Positions 1 through 8,021 of a DNA stretch of 64,000 bases are shown here, piece after piece. The notes beneath the pieces were generated by a model, which saw only the letters and a program-made list of their open reading frames with translations, ran no database searches and was not told the origin of the DNA. The translations under genes and the position numbers were made by a program. The stretch comes from RGIG4034 sp045628945. Its GTDB lineage: Bacteria > Bacillota > Clostridia > Lachnospirales > Lachnospiraceae. The first letter of the stretch is position 1. The number at the start of each line of letters is the position of its first letter. Where the stretch lies: contig JAZQQG010000047.1 of NCBI GenBank assembly GCA_045628945.1, positions 25,052 to 89,051 of the forward strand. The letters are read 5' to 3'.

Positions 1-1084
1 GCAGGAAGCTGATGGAGGTACCACCGTAGCTGATGAACGGAAGCGAAATACCGGTATTCGGAATGGTATTGGTTACTACGGCCACATTCAGAACCACCTG
101 GATGGCAATCTGAGCAAATACCCCGACCACCAGCATGGAGCCGAAAAGATCCCGCGCATTCACCGCAAGTACCATCATACGATATAGCAACACCGCAAAG
201 AGGGCCAAAACCACCACTGCACCAAAGATTCCAAGTTCCTCGCAGATAATGGAAAAAATCATATCATTCTGTGCCTCCGGAACGAAGCCCAGCTTCTGCA
301 TCGACTTGCCAAGGCCCTTACCGAAGGCGCCTCCGCTACCGATTGCATAGAGACCCTGGAGGGTCTGATAACCGTTTCCGGAGATATCGGATTCCGGATT
401 TAACCAGGTGGTAATACGAGTACCACGGAAGCCCAAATATCCCTTCATCGCCAAATAGATTACCAGTGCGGCAGCCGCGGCAACCGCAAGAAGGACAATA
501 ATATACTTCGCATAATCGGGGCTTGCCACGAAGACCATGAGAAGTGCGATTCCGAAAATGATAATTGCAGAGCTTAAGTTACTGGTAACGGCAAGAATCA
601 AAATCGCAATCACCGTCGGGAAAGCCATCACAATTGCAAAACCGCGAAGGCCTTTCAATTTTTTGATCTTCATATGATTGATTAATGCGCTGACATAGAG
701 AATCACCGCCATTTTTGCAAACTCCGCCGGCTGGAAGGAGACGCTTCCGCGCCCAAGCCATCTTCTGGCTCCGTTTCGCTCCAGTCCGAGAGGAGTAAGC
801 ACCAACAGAATTAACACAACCGCAACAAGAATCGCAGGAATCGCAAAGCGTTCCAATTTGTGATAATCAATGAGCAGTGCAGCCACCAATGCCACCATAC
901 CGACCGCAATCGCCAGCGCTTGTCTCTGCATGAAATAGGTGCCGGGATATCCCAAAAGCGTTGCCTTATAGGAACTCGAAGAATAGACCATCACCAAGCC
1001 GAATCCCAGCAAAAAGAGGACTACAAATAAAAGACTGTAGTCCATGAATCCTTTCTGTTTGGATGTCTTATTCATACGAGCCAT
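1..1084 (-). CDS. ftsW: Cell division lipid II polymerase FtsW (SEDS family), 3' end cut off by the window
   Basis: About 361 residues are visible and the C-terminus runs off position 1. The protein is a SEDS-family glycan polymerase that extends peptidoglycan from lipid II at the septum with a class B PBP; FtsI is encoded two genes upstream. Multiple hydrophobic segments follow a short basic N-terminus. The region LTPLGLERNGARRWLG and the late motif PNTGISLPFISYGG match the SEDS signature. The chosen ATG follows mraY by 12 bp, so the two are surely cotranscribed. FtsW is preferred over RodA or SpoVE because of the dcw context; SpoVE is hard to exclude. Confidence 0.93.
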   Translation of the reverse strand, partial: MARMNKTSKQKGFMDYSLLFVVLFLLGFGLVMVYSSSSYKATLLGYPGTYFMQRQALAIAVGMVALVAALLIDYHKLERFAIPAILVAVVLILLVLTPLGLERNGARRWLGRGSVSFQPAEFAKMAVILYVSALINHMKIKKLKGLRGFAIVMAFPTVIAILILAVTSNLSSAIIIFGIALLMVFVASPDYAKYIIVLLAVAAAAALVIYLAMKGYLGFRGTRITTWLNPESDISGNGYQTLQGLYAIGSGGAFGKGLGKSMQKLGFVPEAQNDMIFSIICEELGIFGAVVVLALFAVLLYRMMVLAVNARDLFGSMLVVGVFAQIAIQVVLNVAVVTNTIPNTGISLPFISYGGTSISFL

Positions 1085-1096
1085 CTTGCTTCTCCC

Positions 1097-2062
1097 TTAC
1101 AACGCGCAGATTGCAACCACACACAACAAGAAGGTTACAATGGTAAATACACCGACCACCTTCGTTTCACTCCAACCGCCTAACTCGAAGTGATGATGAA
1201 TCGGAGACATACGGAAGATTCTCTTGCCGTGTGTCAGTTTAAAATAAGATACCTGCAGGATTACACTTAAGATCTCAATCATATAGATAAACGCTACAAG
1301 TACCAGGAAAATCGGCATTCTTAACAAATATGCTGCTCCGGCAACAAATCCGCCCAATGCGAGGGACCCGGTGTCTCCCATGAAGACTCTGGCCGGATGC
1401 AGATTCACCAGTAAGAATCCAAGCAAGGAACCGCAAACCGCCATCGAAACCACTTCGATTCCCGCACCGCTCACAGCGCTTACCACCGCAAAAAATCCGG
1501 CAATTACCGCGGTAACCGACGATTCCAGACCATCCACGCCGTCCGTAAAATTCGAACCGTTCACCGTACCGAGAATGATAAAGAACATAATGGGAATCGT
1601 TCCGTATCCAAGATTCACGCTGTAACCGCCGGCAAACGGAATGCGCATGGAAACATAATCCTCTTTTGCCAGGAAAAGATAAGCGATGAATCCGGCCGTT
1701 ACCAGAATCTGGAGGCCCATCTTCTGCCATGCACGCAATCCGAGATTCCGCTTCAAAACCACTTTGATAAAGTCATCGATAAAACCGATGATTCCGAATC
1801 CAAAGGTCAGTGCAAGTACCGGAATTCCTGCCGGATACTCAATGCAAAAGGGCACGCCCACCAGAAGAATTGCAATCAAAAAGATAATACCGCCCATTAA
1901 CGGAGTTCCCGCCTTCTTTTTGTGGGACTCGGGGCCTTCCCCGCGCTCGGTGTCTTTAATCTTAAGTGCCGTCAGGAATTTTACGATTCCCGGTCCGATT
2001 AAGGCGCTCACCAAGAAGCTTGCAAGCAATGCAATCAGCATATCCAAGGATACAATTTTCAT
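1097..2062 (-). CDS. mraY: Phospho-N-acetylmuramoyl-pentapeptide-transferase MraY
   Basis: This integral membrane enzyme transfers phospho-MurNAc-pentapeptide from UDP to undecaprenyl phosphate, making lipid I. At 321 aa it has the usual family length. About ten hydrophobic segments are visible, with the catalytic acidic motifs GFIDDFIKVVLKRNLGL near residues 90-106 and NFTDGVDGLE near 170-180, and the C-terminal histidine motif SPIHHHFELGGWSE. It lies 9 bp downstream of ftsI and 12 bp upstream of ftsW. The usual murD between mraY and ftsW is absent here. Confidence 0.97.
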   Translation of the reverse strand: MKIVSLDMLIALLASFLVSALIGPGIVKFLTALKIKDTERGEGPESHKKKAGTPLMGGIIFLIAILLVGVPFCIEYPAGIPVLALTFGFGIIGFIDDFIKVVLKRNLGLRAWQKMGLQILVTAGFIAYLFLAKEDYVSMRIPFAGGYSVNLGYGTIPIMFFIILGTVNGSNFTDGVDGLESSVTAVIAGFFAVVSAVSGAGIEVVSMAVCGSLLGFLLVNLHPARVFMGDTGSLALGGFVAGAAYLLRMPIFLVLVAFIYMIEILSVILQVSYFKLTHGKRIFRMSPIHHHFELGGWSETKVVGVFTIVTFLLCVVAICAL

Positions 2063-2071
2063 TCTTTTCTC

Positions 2072-4096
2072 CTACTCTCCCTCAATCGCGGTAATTCCGG
2101 TGGTCTCAACCACTTCTCCCGTCAGAGGATCCATATATTGTCCGGTAATCGGATCATAGTCTAATCCGGTTTCAATATCCACATAAGTACCGTTTTCATT
2201 TCGATACAGGCCGAGTGCTGTTAATTCCTCAATCTCACTGTCGGTCAGTTCTTCGGTCTTGAAAATATTCAGATACGGCAGAATTTCGGTAAAAATCTGC
2301 TTTACAACGCCTGCTGCATAATAAGCATGGGCCTGATCCTTTACATTCGGTCGGTCAATGACCACGTACACTACCACCTGCGGATCGTTTGCCGGTGCAT
2401 AGCCGATGAAGGATACCACATAGTTCTTACGATCACGACCTGCCGTCTCCGCCGTTCCGGTCTTTCCTCCGATGGAATAGCCCGCAGGTTTTGCCGTTTT
2501 ACCGGTACCCTCACTTACTACGGCATTCAGGAATTTGACCATCTTCGCGCTGGTCCAACGCGATACCGTCTGTCGAAGGACACGAGGTTCAATCTCTTTT
2601 AACACATTGCCCTCTGCGGTTCGAATGGCAGAAACCAGATGCGGTTCATAATAATATCCGCCATTGATCAGCGAGGAGAAAGCTGCGCACATCTGAATCA
2701 TCGTAACATTGTAACCCTGGCCGAAGGACGAGGTCGCAAGCTCCGTGGGTCCCATCGTCTTTTCATTGTACACGAGGGCCGAAGTTTTCGTTTCACCGGC
2801 CAGATCGATTCCGGTCTTGCGGCCGAAATTGAAAATCGACTGGAAACGCAGGAAATTCGCGATACCGATGGTCTGTCCGATATGCATAAGCGCCACGTTA
2901 CAGGATTTCTCCAACGCCTTCTGAACGTCCACGTCGCCATGTCCGTAACGGTTGTTACAGTGAATATAGAAATCCGCTACCTGAAGACCGCCTCCGCAGT
3001 GATAGCTCTCATTTCCGGTAAGTTTTCCCAATTCCAGACCGGCTGCAATCGTGAAAGACTTCGCAGTCGAACCGGGCTCATAGGTACTCGAGATACAGAA
3101 ATTGGACCACAGGGCATTCAGATTCTCATAGAAGGTATCCGTATCCATTTCCTGGATTTCTTCTTCCGTATAGAACCGGGCAAGCGAATAGGGATTGTTT
3201 AAGTCAAAGTTCGGATATTCCGCCATGGCATAGACCTCACCGGTCTTTGGGTTCATGACGATGCAGGCCGAATGATAACTACCCTCTCCCGCACGATACT
3301 CATTCTTGTGTTCCTCATTAAACGCAAGCAGATATTTCTCCACAATGCTCTGGATATTGACATCAATCGTCGACTGAATCGTGCAACCGTTTAACGCCTG
3401 AATCGTGGTACGCTCCACCGTGGAATCTTCGGTCAAATAACCATATCGACGTCCGTCGGTTCCGGTCAGATAGTCGTTATAATACTGCTCCAGTCCGTAC
3501 ATTCCCACGCCGTCGGAGGTGGTAAAGCCAAGGACATCGCATCCCAGCGTCGCGTAAGGGTAAAAACGCTTGTACTCTTCCTCAAACCATACGCCGGTAA
3601 CGTTCGGATATGTTTTTTTATCTTCAAGGATTGCAAGGAAATCACTGATTTCCTCATAAGACAGCTGTTTGAATAGCTTATAGTAGGCAGACTTCGGATG
3701 CTCCTTAATATACTGCATCAATTCCGCCGTGTTGATCTCAAAGCAGGAATCCAATGCATCCAACGTCGGCTGTAAGAACGCTTCATTAGACAGAATCACC
3801 TTGCTGTCAATAATCAGGTTATAAACCTTCTGGCTCACTGCCAGCGTGGTTCCGTTGGCATCCACGATGGTACCGCGACGGTAAGCCAAAGTGGTCGAGT
3901 CATACTCCAGCTGGGACAGTACCTGCTTTTTATAGCGTTCTCCGTCCTGATTGTTGATATATACGAGACGTGCTCCTAACCCCAAGAAAGCCAGCAATAC
4001 TGCCATCGACAGTACCACCAGCTTCGTTCGCATCTTACGTGTAAACTTTTTAACTTTCATCGGTTCTTGATTGTCGTTATTGTCTTTGCCGTTCAA
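2072..4096 (-). CDS. ftsI: Division-specific class B penicillin-binding protein (FtsI/PBP2B type)
   Basis: A septal peptidoglycan DD-transpeptidase anchored by one N-terminal transmembrane helix (about residues 25-43). The dimerisation domain is followed by a transpeptidase domain with all three active-site motifs: STAK with the nucleophile Ser343, SCN at 398-400 and KTGT at 545-548. There are no C-terminal PASTA domains, unlike SpoVD or B. subtilis PbpB. Instead the last 60 residues form an acidic tail with two short DPxTG-like units. The start used is TTG with a weak upstream purine tract; ATG at 4060 (residue 13) is an alternative. It sits between ftsL and mraY in the dcw operon. Confidence 0.94.
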   Translation of the reverse strand: MNGKDNNDNQEPMKVKKFTRKMRTKLVVLSMAVLLAFLGLGARLVYINNQDGERYKKQVLSQLEYDSTTLAYRRGTIVDANGTTLAVSQKVYNLIIDSKVILSNEAFLQPTLDALDSCFEINTAELMQYIKEHPKSAYYKLFKQLSYEEISDFLAILEDKKTYPNVTGVWFEEEYKRFYPYATLGCDVLGFTTSDGVGMYGLEQYYNDYLTGTDGRRYGYLTEDSTVERTTIQALNGCTIQSTIDVNIQSIVEKYLLAFNEEHKNEYRAGEGSYHSACIVMNPKTGEVYAMAEYPNFDLNNPYSLARFYTEEEIQEMDTDTFYENLNALWSNFCISSTYEPGSTAKSFTIAAGLELGKLTGNESYHCGGGLQVADFYIHCNNRYGHGDVDVQKALEKSCNVALMHIGQTIGIANFLRFQSIFNFGRKTGIDLAGETKTSALVYNEKTMGPTELATSSFGQGYNVTMIQMCAAFSSLINGGYYYEPHLVSAIRTAEGNVLKEIEPRVLRQTVSRWTSAKMVKFLNAVVSEGTGKTAKPAGYSIGGKTGTAETAGRDRKNYVVSFIGYAPANDPQVVVYVVIDRPNVKDQAHAYYAAGVVKQIFTEILPYLNIFKTEELTDSEIEELTALGLYRNENGTYVDIETGLDYDPITGQYMDPLTGEVVETTGITAIEGE

Positions 4097-4140
4097 GAAT
4101 TAGTCCCACTTTCCCTTTTGTATCTACATATTGTACCACA

Positions 4141-4593
4141 TTAAGGGATTGTTGCATACTGTTTTACGTAATCGTGGTCATTTCCTTCGTAAATGACAAT
4201 CTGGCTCTCCTCGGCATATACCATTCCGAGTTCCTCAATCGCCACGCGTTTTACTTCATTCAGATCCACGCTGTCAATAATGTTGGCATAATTCTCATCG
4301 TTGGTCGCGCGAACGGATTCCAACTGTTTTTCCAGTGCAGAGATTTTACCGGCCGTGGAGGTGAATCCGGACTGAAGAGAAATATAGCCCACCATTTTAA
4401 AACCGCACACTACCATCAGTACACTCAGAATCATAACGAAAGGCAGTGTCATATGCGAAGCCTTTTCACGATTCCTGCGGATCTGCGGATTCAGTTGTCT
4501 TTTGGGTTCTTCCTTGACTGCAATGCGGACATCCCAATCCGGTGCGGTGGAACCATAATTATATCCGGCATATCGATTGTTCTTGCTTGCCAT
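4141..4593 (-). CDS. ftsL: FtsL-like septum formation protein
   Basis: A 150-aa bitopic membrane protein with a basic cytoplasmic N-terminus, one hydrophobic helix (MTLPFVMILSVLMVVCGFKM, about residues 47-66) and an extracellular coiled-coil stretch (ISALEKQLESVRATNDENY). This topology and its place between rsmH and ftsI are those of FtsL, which forms the divisome core with DivIC/DivIB and recruits FtsW-FtsI. Sequence conservation in the family is very low, so the call rests on size, topology and context. The ATG at 4593 is chosen because AGGAGG lies 7 bases upstream; an in-frame start six codons earlier has no such site. Confidence 0.82.
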   Translation of the reverse strand: MASKNNRYAGYNYGSTAPDWDVRIAVKEEPKRQLNPQIRRNREKASHMTLPFVMILSVLMVVCGFKMVGYISLQSGFTSTAGKISALEKQLESVRATNDENYANIIDSVDLNEVKRVAIEELGMVYAEESQIVIYEGNDHDYVKQYATIP

Positions 4594-4658
4594 GTCTCGA
4601 CCTCCTGTCATTTGTTTCAGATATCCATCGCGACATCCCTTCGCGATGTAACGTGTAC

Positions 4659-5597
4659 TTACTTGTGTTCAAAAATTCTTAATTTCGCGCTCTTGGATCT
4701 GGAATTGTTCTCCATCTCTTCTTCGCTCGGGAGAATCGGTTTGCGTGTAATCACCTGTCCCGCAGACTCCTTGCCGCAGACGCATACCGGAAACTCCGGC
4801 GGGCAGATGCAGGGATTCTCTGCCGTTCGAAACGCATTCTTAACAATGCGGTCTTCCAAGGAATGGAAGGTAATGATGCAAAGTCTTCCACCCGGTTTCA
4901 AAAAAGAAATCATCTCTTTCAAAGATTCCCGTAAAACCTCCAGCTCCGCATTGCACTCAATACGAATGGCCTGAAACGTTCTCTTGGAAGGGTGACCGCC
5001 CTTCGCACGAATCTTGGCGGGAATCGCCGCCTTGATGATGTCGTTTAGTTCATAGGTAGTCGTGATTCTTTTTTGCTTGCGTGCCTCGCAGATATGCTTG
5101 GCAATATTTTTCGCGAAGTTATCTTCGCCGTAATCTCGAATAATTCGGAAGAGTTCCATCTCACTGTACTCATTCACAATGGTCTCTGCCGTAAGGGATG
5201 CACGGTTGTCCATTCGCATGTCAAGCGGTGCATCATGTTGATAAGAAAATCCGCGTTCCACGGTATCCAGCTGATAGGAAGAAACCCCCAGGTCCAAAAG
5301 AATACCGTCCAGGCCGGAAACATGCAGTTCCCGTAAGCGTTTCACCATATTGCGGTAATTGTCACGGATGACCGTTACCCGTTCTCCGTAAGTGGCCAAC
5401 CGCCTGCTCGCTGCCGCGATTGCATCTTCGTCCTGGTCAATTCCGTAGAGATGACCGGTGGTTAATCGACCTGCAATTACGGAAGAATGACCGGCTCCGC
5501 CAAGGGTGCCGTCCGCATAGACTCCGTCCGGGCGAATGTTCAATCCTTCAATTGTCTCATTCAAGAGCACGGATACATGTGCGAAATTCTCTTCCAT
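4659..5597 (-). CDS. rsmH: 16S rRNA (cytosine1402-N4)-methyltransferase RsmH (MraW)
   Basis: This SAM-dependent methyltransferase modifies the P-site nucleotide C1402 of 16S rRNA. The 312-aa length is typical. Visible motifs are the SAM-binding ADGTLGGAGHS near residue 30, DQDEDAIAAA near 55, DGILLDLGVSSYQLD near 97-111 and the family-specific RTFQAIRIECNAELEVL near 205-221. It follows mraZ by 45 bp and has AAGGA ahead of its ATG. This is the standard second gene of the dcw cluster. Confidence 0.97.
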   Translation of the reverse strand: MEENFAHVSVLLNETIEGLNIRPDGVYADGTLGGAGHSSVIAGRLTTGHLYGIDQDEDAIAAASRRLATYGERVTVIRDNYRNMVKRLRELHVSGLDGILLDLGVSSYQLDTVERGFSYQHDAPLDMRMDNRASLTAETIVNEYSEMELFRIIRDYGEDNFAKNIAKHICEARKQKRITTTYELNDIIKAAIPAKIRAKGGHPSKRTFQAIRIECNAELEVLRESLKEMISFLKPGGRLCIITFHSLEDRIVKNAFRTAENPCICPPEFPVCVCGKESAGQVITRKPILPSEEEMENNSRSKSAKLRIFEHK

Positions 5598-5642
5598 CTT
5601 GTTCCTTTATGATTCATGAGGCGATTGAGACTTCAACCGCTC

Positions 5643-6074
5643 CTATATTCCAAATCCCATCTCCAGCATTTTCTCGGAGATTGCATCCATATCTTCTACC
5701 GTTGCAGAAGCAACATATCTGTCATGGTCCCAGATTTCGACTTTCTTGCCGACTCCGACCAAAACCACATCCTTCGTCAATGCGGCAAATTCTCTTAAGT
5801 TTCCCGGAAGCAGAATTCGTCCCATCTTGTCCACCTCTGCTTCACAAGCTCCTGCCAGGAAAAATCTCACGAACTGGCGTGCCGCTTTCTGGGAGGAAGG
5901 AAGATCCTTGAGCTGATCTTCGAACTTCGCCCATTCTTCGTTGTCATACACCAATAGGCAGCCATCCATTCCCTTCGTTACCACGAACCTGTCTCCAAGT
6001 CCCTCTCGCAATTTTGCCGGAATAATCAGTCTGCCTTTTGCGTCGATTGTGTGATTGTATTCGCCCATAAACAT
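5643..6074 (-). CDS. mraZ: Transcriptional regulator MraZ
   Basis: A 143-aa DNA-binding regulator made of two AbrB-like SpoVT domains. The diagnostic MFMGEY start, HTIDAKGRLIIPAKLREGLG in the first repeat and VDKMGRILLPGNLREFA in the second are all present. MraZ forms ring-shaped oligomers that bind tandem short boxes ahead of its own operon and usually repress it. Five such boxes are visible immediately upstream of this gene, so autoregulation is strongly suggested. No good Shine-Dalgarno precedes the ATG at 6074, but the N-terminus matches the family exactly. Confidence 0.97.
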   Translation of the reverse strand: MFMGEYNHTIDAKGRLIIPAKLREGLGDRFVVTKGMDGCLLVYDNEEWAKFEDQLKDLPSSQKAARQFVRFFLAGACEAEVDKMGRILLPGNLREFAALTKDVVLVGVGKKVEIWDHDRYVASATVEDMDAISEKMLEMGFGI

Positions 6075-6082
6075 AAGAATGA

Positions 6083-6134
6083 ATCACCACTTTCTGACAC
6101 AATGTTGACACTCGTCACCACTTTTTGCCACTTT
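6083..6134 (-). promoter_or_regulatory. MraZ operator: five phased GTG(G/T) boxes
   Basis: Reading the minus strand, the core GTG of successive boxes begins at 6131, 6121, 6111, 6100 and 6090, giving spacings of 10, 10, 11 and 10 bases. The boxes read AAAGTGGCAA, AAAGTGGTGA, CGAGTGTCAA, a TTGTGTCA variant and AAAGTGGTGA. This matches the AAAGTG(G/T) MraZ box described for Mollicutes, with helical-turn phasing. The array fills the space between the promoter and mraZ. Confidence 0.85.
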
Positions 6135-6142
6135 ATATACCC

Positions 6143-6171
6143 ATATTACCCCCTGAAGCACAATTTTGCAA
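6143..6171 (-). promoter_or_regulatory. Promoter of the mraZ (dcw) operon
   Basis: On the minus strand TTGCAA (6171-6166) and TAATAT (6148-6143) are separated by exactly 17 bases, a good vegetative sigma-A promoter. Transcription would start near 6136, just before the first MraZ box, so bound MraZ would block initiation or early elongation. Confidence 0.75.
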
Positions 6172-6228
6172 GAGGATTTCTTAAGATTTTTTAAGAAAAA
6201 ATGCCGTATTTATGCAGTTTTTCGCAGC

Positions 6229-6259
6229 AAAAAAGACACACCACAGGGTGTGTCTTTTT
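6229..6259 (-). terminator. Rho-independent terminator after the lgt-pfkB fusion gene
   Basis: An 8-bp stem GACACACC/GGTGTGTC with an ACAG loop is flanked by an A-run on one side and a T-run on the other, extending the stem with A-T pairs. It can terminate in either direction. It lies between the end of the fusion gene and the dcw promoter, insulating the two minus-strand operons. Confidence 0.85.
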
Positions 6260-6307
6260 AAGCAACAAGATATGGTATTGTAATCATTTTTTAACACAAA
6301 ATCCGCA

Positions 6308-7972
6308 TCAGAATGCGCCTTCATGTCCCAAGGTAATCGAAGCGGTACGAGAACCCTCTTCCATTGCTTTGATAATGTTCTTCGTTTGTGCATAGGAGCA
6401 AAGGAAGCCGGCGTGATAACTGTCGCCGCAGCCCGTGGTATCCACCACTTTCTCTACCGGCACCGCCTTCACACGATATTCCTTGCCCCATCGATAGGAT
6501 ACGCTTCCGTTCTCGGCAAGTGTAATATTTAAGATTCCCTTCCACTTGCGGGACAATTCCTTAAATTTCGGTGCCAGTGCCTCGGTACCGCTGATCATGA
6601 ACTGATCGATAAACGGTGCATACTTCTCGATATCCGCGAAGGATGCCTCGTCAATCTCGTTAAAATCCACCATCAGAACAAAGTCTGCTTTTTTACGAAG
6701 CTCCACTACTTCCTCAAAGCAACGACTGTGGTAGTTCAAAAATACATAATCGGAACCAACAATGGCCTTGCGGTCCGCTTCATTTAAGAGAAACTCACCG
6801 TATGCGCCGGCGGTCCAGGAGCCCTCCTTAAAATAGCGGTCTCCCTTCTCCGTTAAGGAGATGATATGATTGGCCGTCGGATACTCCGAAAGCACATGCA
6901 CATGATCCGTATTGATCGGTTTATCCTGAATCGCTTCCATGCAAAATTCCCCATAGGGATCGTCGCCGATGGCTCCCATCAAGGATACCTGCATAAAATC
7001 ATACTCACAAGCGGTCGCCGCAAAGTTCAGTGCTTCACCCCCCGCATGCATCTCACCGCTGTCTTCAAATACATCCGTACAGATTGTGGTCATACTGAGC
7101 ACAGTAAAGCTCTTTTTCTTCGCCATGCGTGTAAGAACAATCACTTCGGTAACAATCGCCGCAAAGAACAATGTGATTCCGAGCATCTGCGATACCGCAA
7201 TGGTTGTTCCCGCAAATCGAAGCTGATCGGTACGAAGCCCTTCCACAAAGAAGCGACCCAGACCATAGCCACCAAGATAGAACAACGCCATCTCTCCCGC
7301 AAAATGCTTTCTCTTGCGAAGAATCATATATAGAAGCAGCAGGCAAAGATTCCAGGCTGCCTCATAGAGGAAAGTCGGTGCCACGCTTATCGTACTGACA
7401 CCGTCAATGACCTCGGTATGTGCCAACATTTTCTCGGTAATCTCACCCTCGCGAACCGCGCCTACCGGAAGCACCATCCGGAACAATCCGCTTGTGTATT
7501 CGCCGAAGCACTCGCGATTAAAGAAATTGCCGAAACGACCGACAATCTGTCCCACCAGAGCACCCGCCACAATGACGTCCGCGATTCGAAAGAAATTCAT
7601 CTTACGAATCTTACTGTAGACTGCCATCACCGCAAAGCCCGTAATCACGCCGCCGTAGATGGCCAGGCCGCCTCCCCGGATGTCCAGAATCTCGTTCGGA
7701 TACTTCGAATAGTAATCCCAGGAAAAAATAACATAATAGACTCTCGCGCCCAGAATTCCAAGCACCATAATCCAGATGGCAAGATCCCAGTAATGTTCAT
7801 GGTTCTGTCCATCCTCCTTGGCAAGCTTCAGGCACAAAAGAAACGCAAGCAGTACGCCACAGGTAATGCATACGCCGTAAAGTGCGATTTCGAAGCCGAA
7901 AACCTTGAAGCTCTGAGGTACATTTGATAAGTGAATTCCCCATCCCGGGAACTTAATAAAGGAAAAATCCAT
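6308..7972 (-). CDS. lgt: Fusion: prolipoprotein diacylglyceryl transferase (Lgt) - PfkB-family sugar kinase
   Basis: One 554-aa frame holds two complete enzymes. Residues 1-283 are Lgt, a multi-pass enzyme that transfers diacylglycerol from phosphatidylglycerol to the lipobox cysteine; the signature GRFGNFFNRECFG is at 145-157, GGGLAIYGG at 100-108 and the late arginine motif GRFFVEGLRTDQL at 239-251. Residues about 289-554 are a PfkB (ribokinase-type) kinase closest in pattern to fructoselysine 6-kinase FrlD, with GGEALN at 311-316 and the catalytic DTTGCGD at 511-517 (base Asp517). The junction has no stop and no Shine-Dalgarno at the internal Met283. Lgt's C-terminus is cytosolic, which suits a cytosolic kinase. 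AAGAGGAG precedes the ATG. The kinase substrate is unknown. Confidence 0.88.
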   Translation of the reverse strand: MDFSFIKFPGWGIHLSNVPQSFKVFGFEIALYGVCITCGVLLAFLLCLKLAKEDGQNHEHYWDLAIWIMVLGILGARVYYVIFSWDYYSKYPNEILDIRGGGLAIYGGVITGFAVMAVYSKIRKMNFFRIADVIVAGALVGQIVGRFGNFFNRECFGEYTSGLFRMVLPVGAVREGEITEKMLAHTEVIDGVSTISVAPTFLYEAAWNLCLLLLYMILRKRKHFAGEMALFYLGGYGLGRFFVEGLRTDQLRFAGTTIAVSQMLGITLFFAAIVTEVIVLTRMAKKKSFTVLSMTTICTDVFEDSGEMHAGGEALNFAATACEYDFMQVSLMGAIGDDPYGEFCMEAIQDKPINTDHVHVLSEYPTANHIISLTEKGDRYFKEGSWTAGAYGEFLLNEADRKAIVGSDYVFLNYHSRCFEEVVELRKKADFVLMVDFNEIDEASFADIEKYAPFIDQFMISGTEALAPKFKELSRKWKGILNITLAENGSVSYRWGKEYRVKAVPVEKVVDTTGCGDSYHAGFLCSYAQTKNIIKAMEEGSRTASITLGHEGAF

Positions 7973-8021
7973 ACTCTCCTCTTTTCGTTACAATGCGTCG
8001 GAACAAATCCTGTTTTCCCGC

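Noticed and set aside
7065..7346. Frameshift joining separate lgt and kinase genes as the cause of the fusion
   Set aside because: The frame is open throughout, the alternative frame open here shows no Lgt or PfkB features, and both domains are full length at the junction. It stays in the findings with resequencing as the test.
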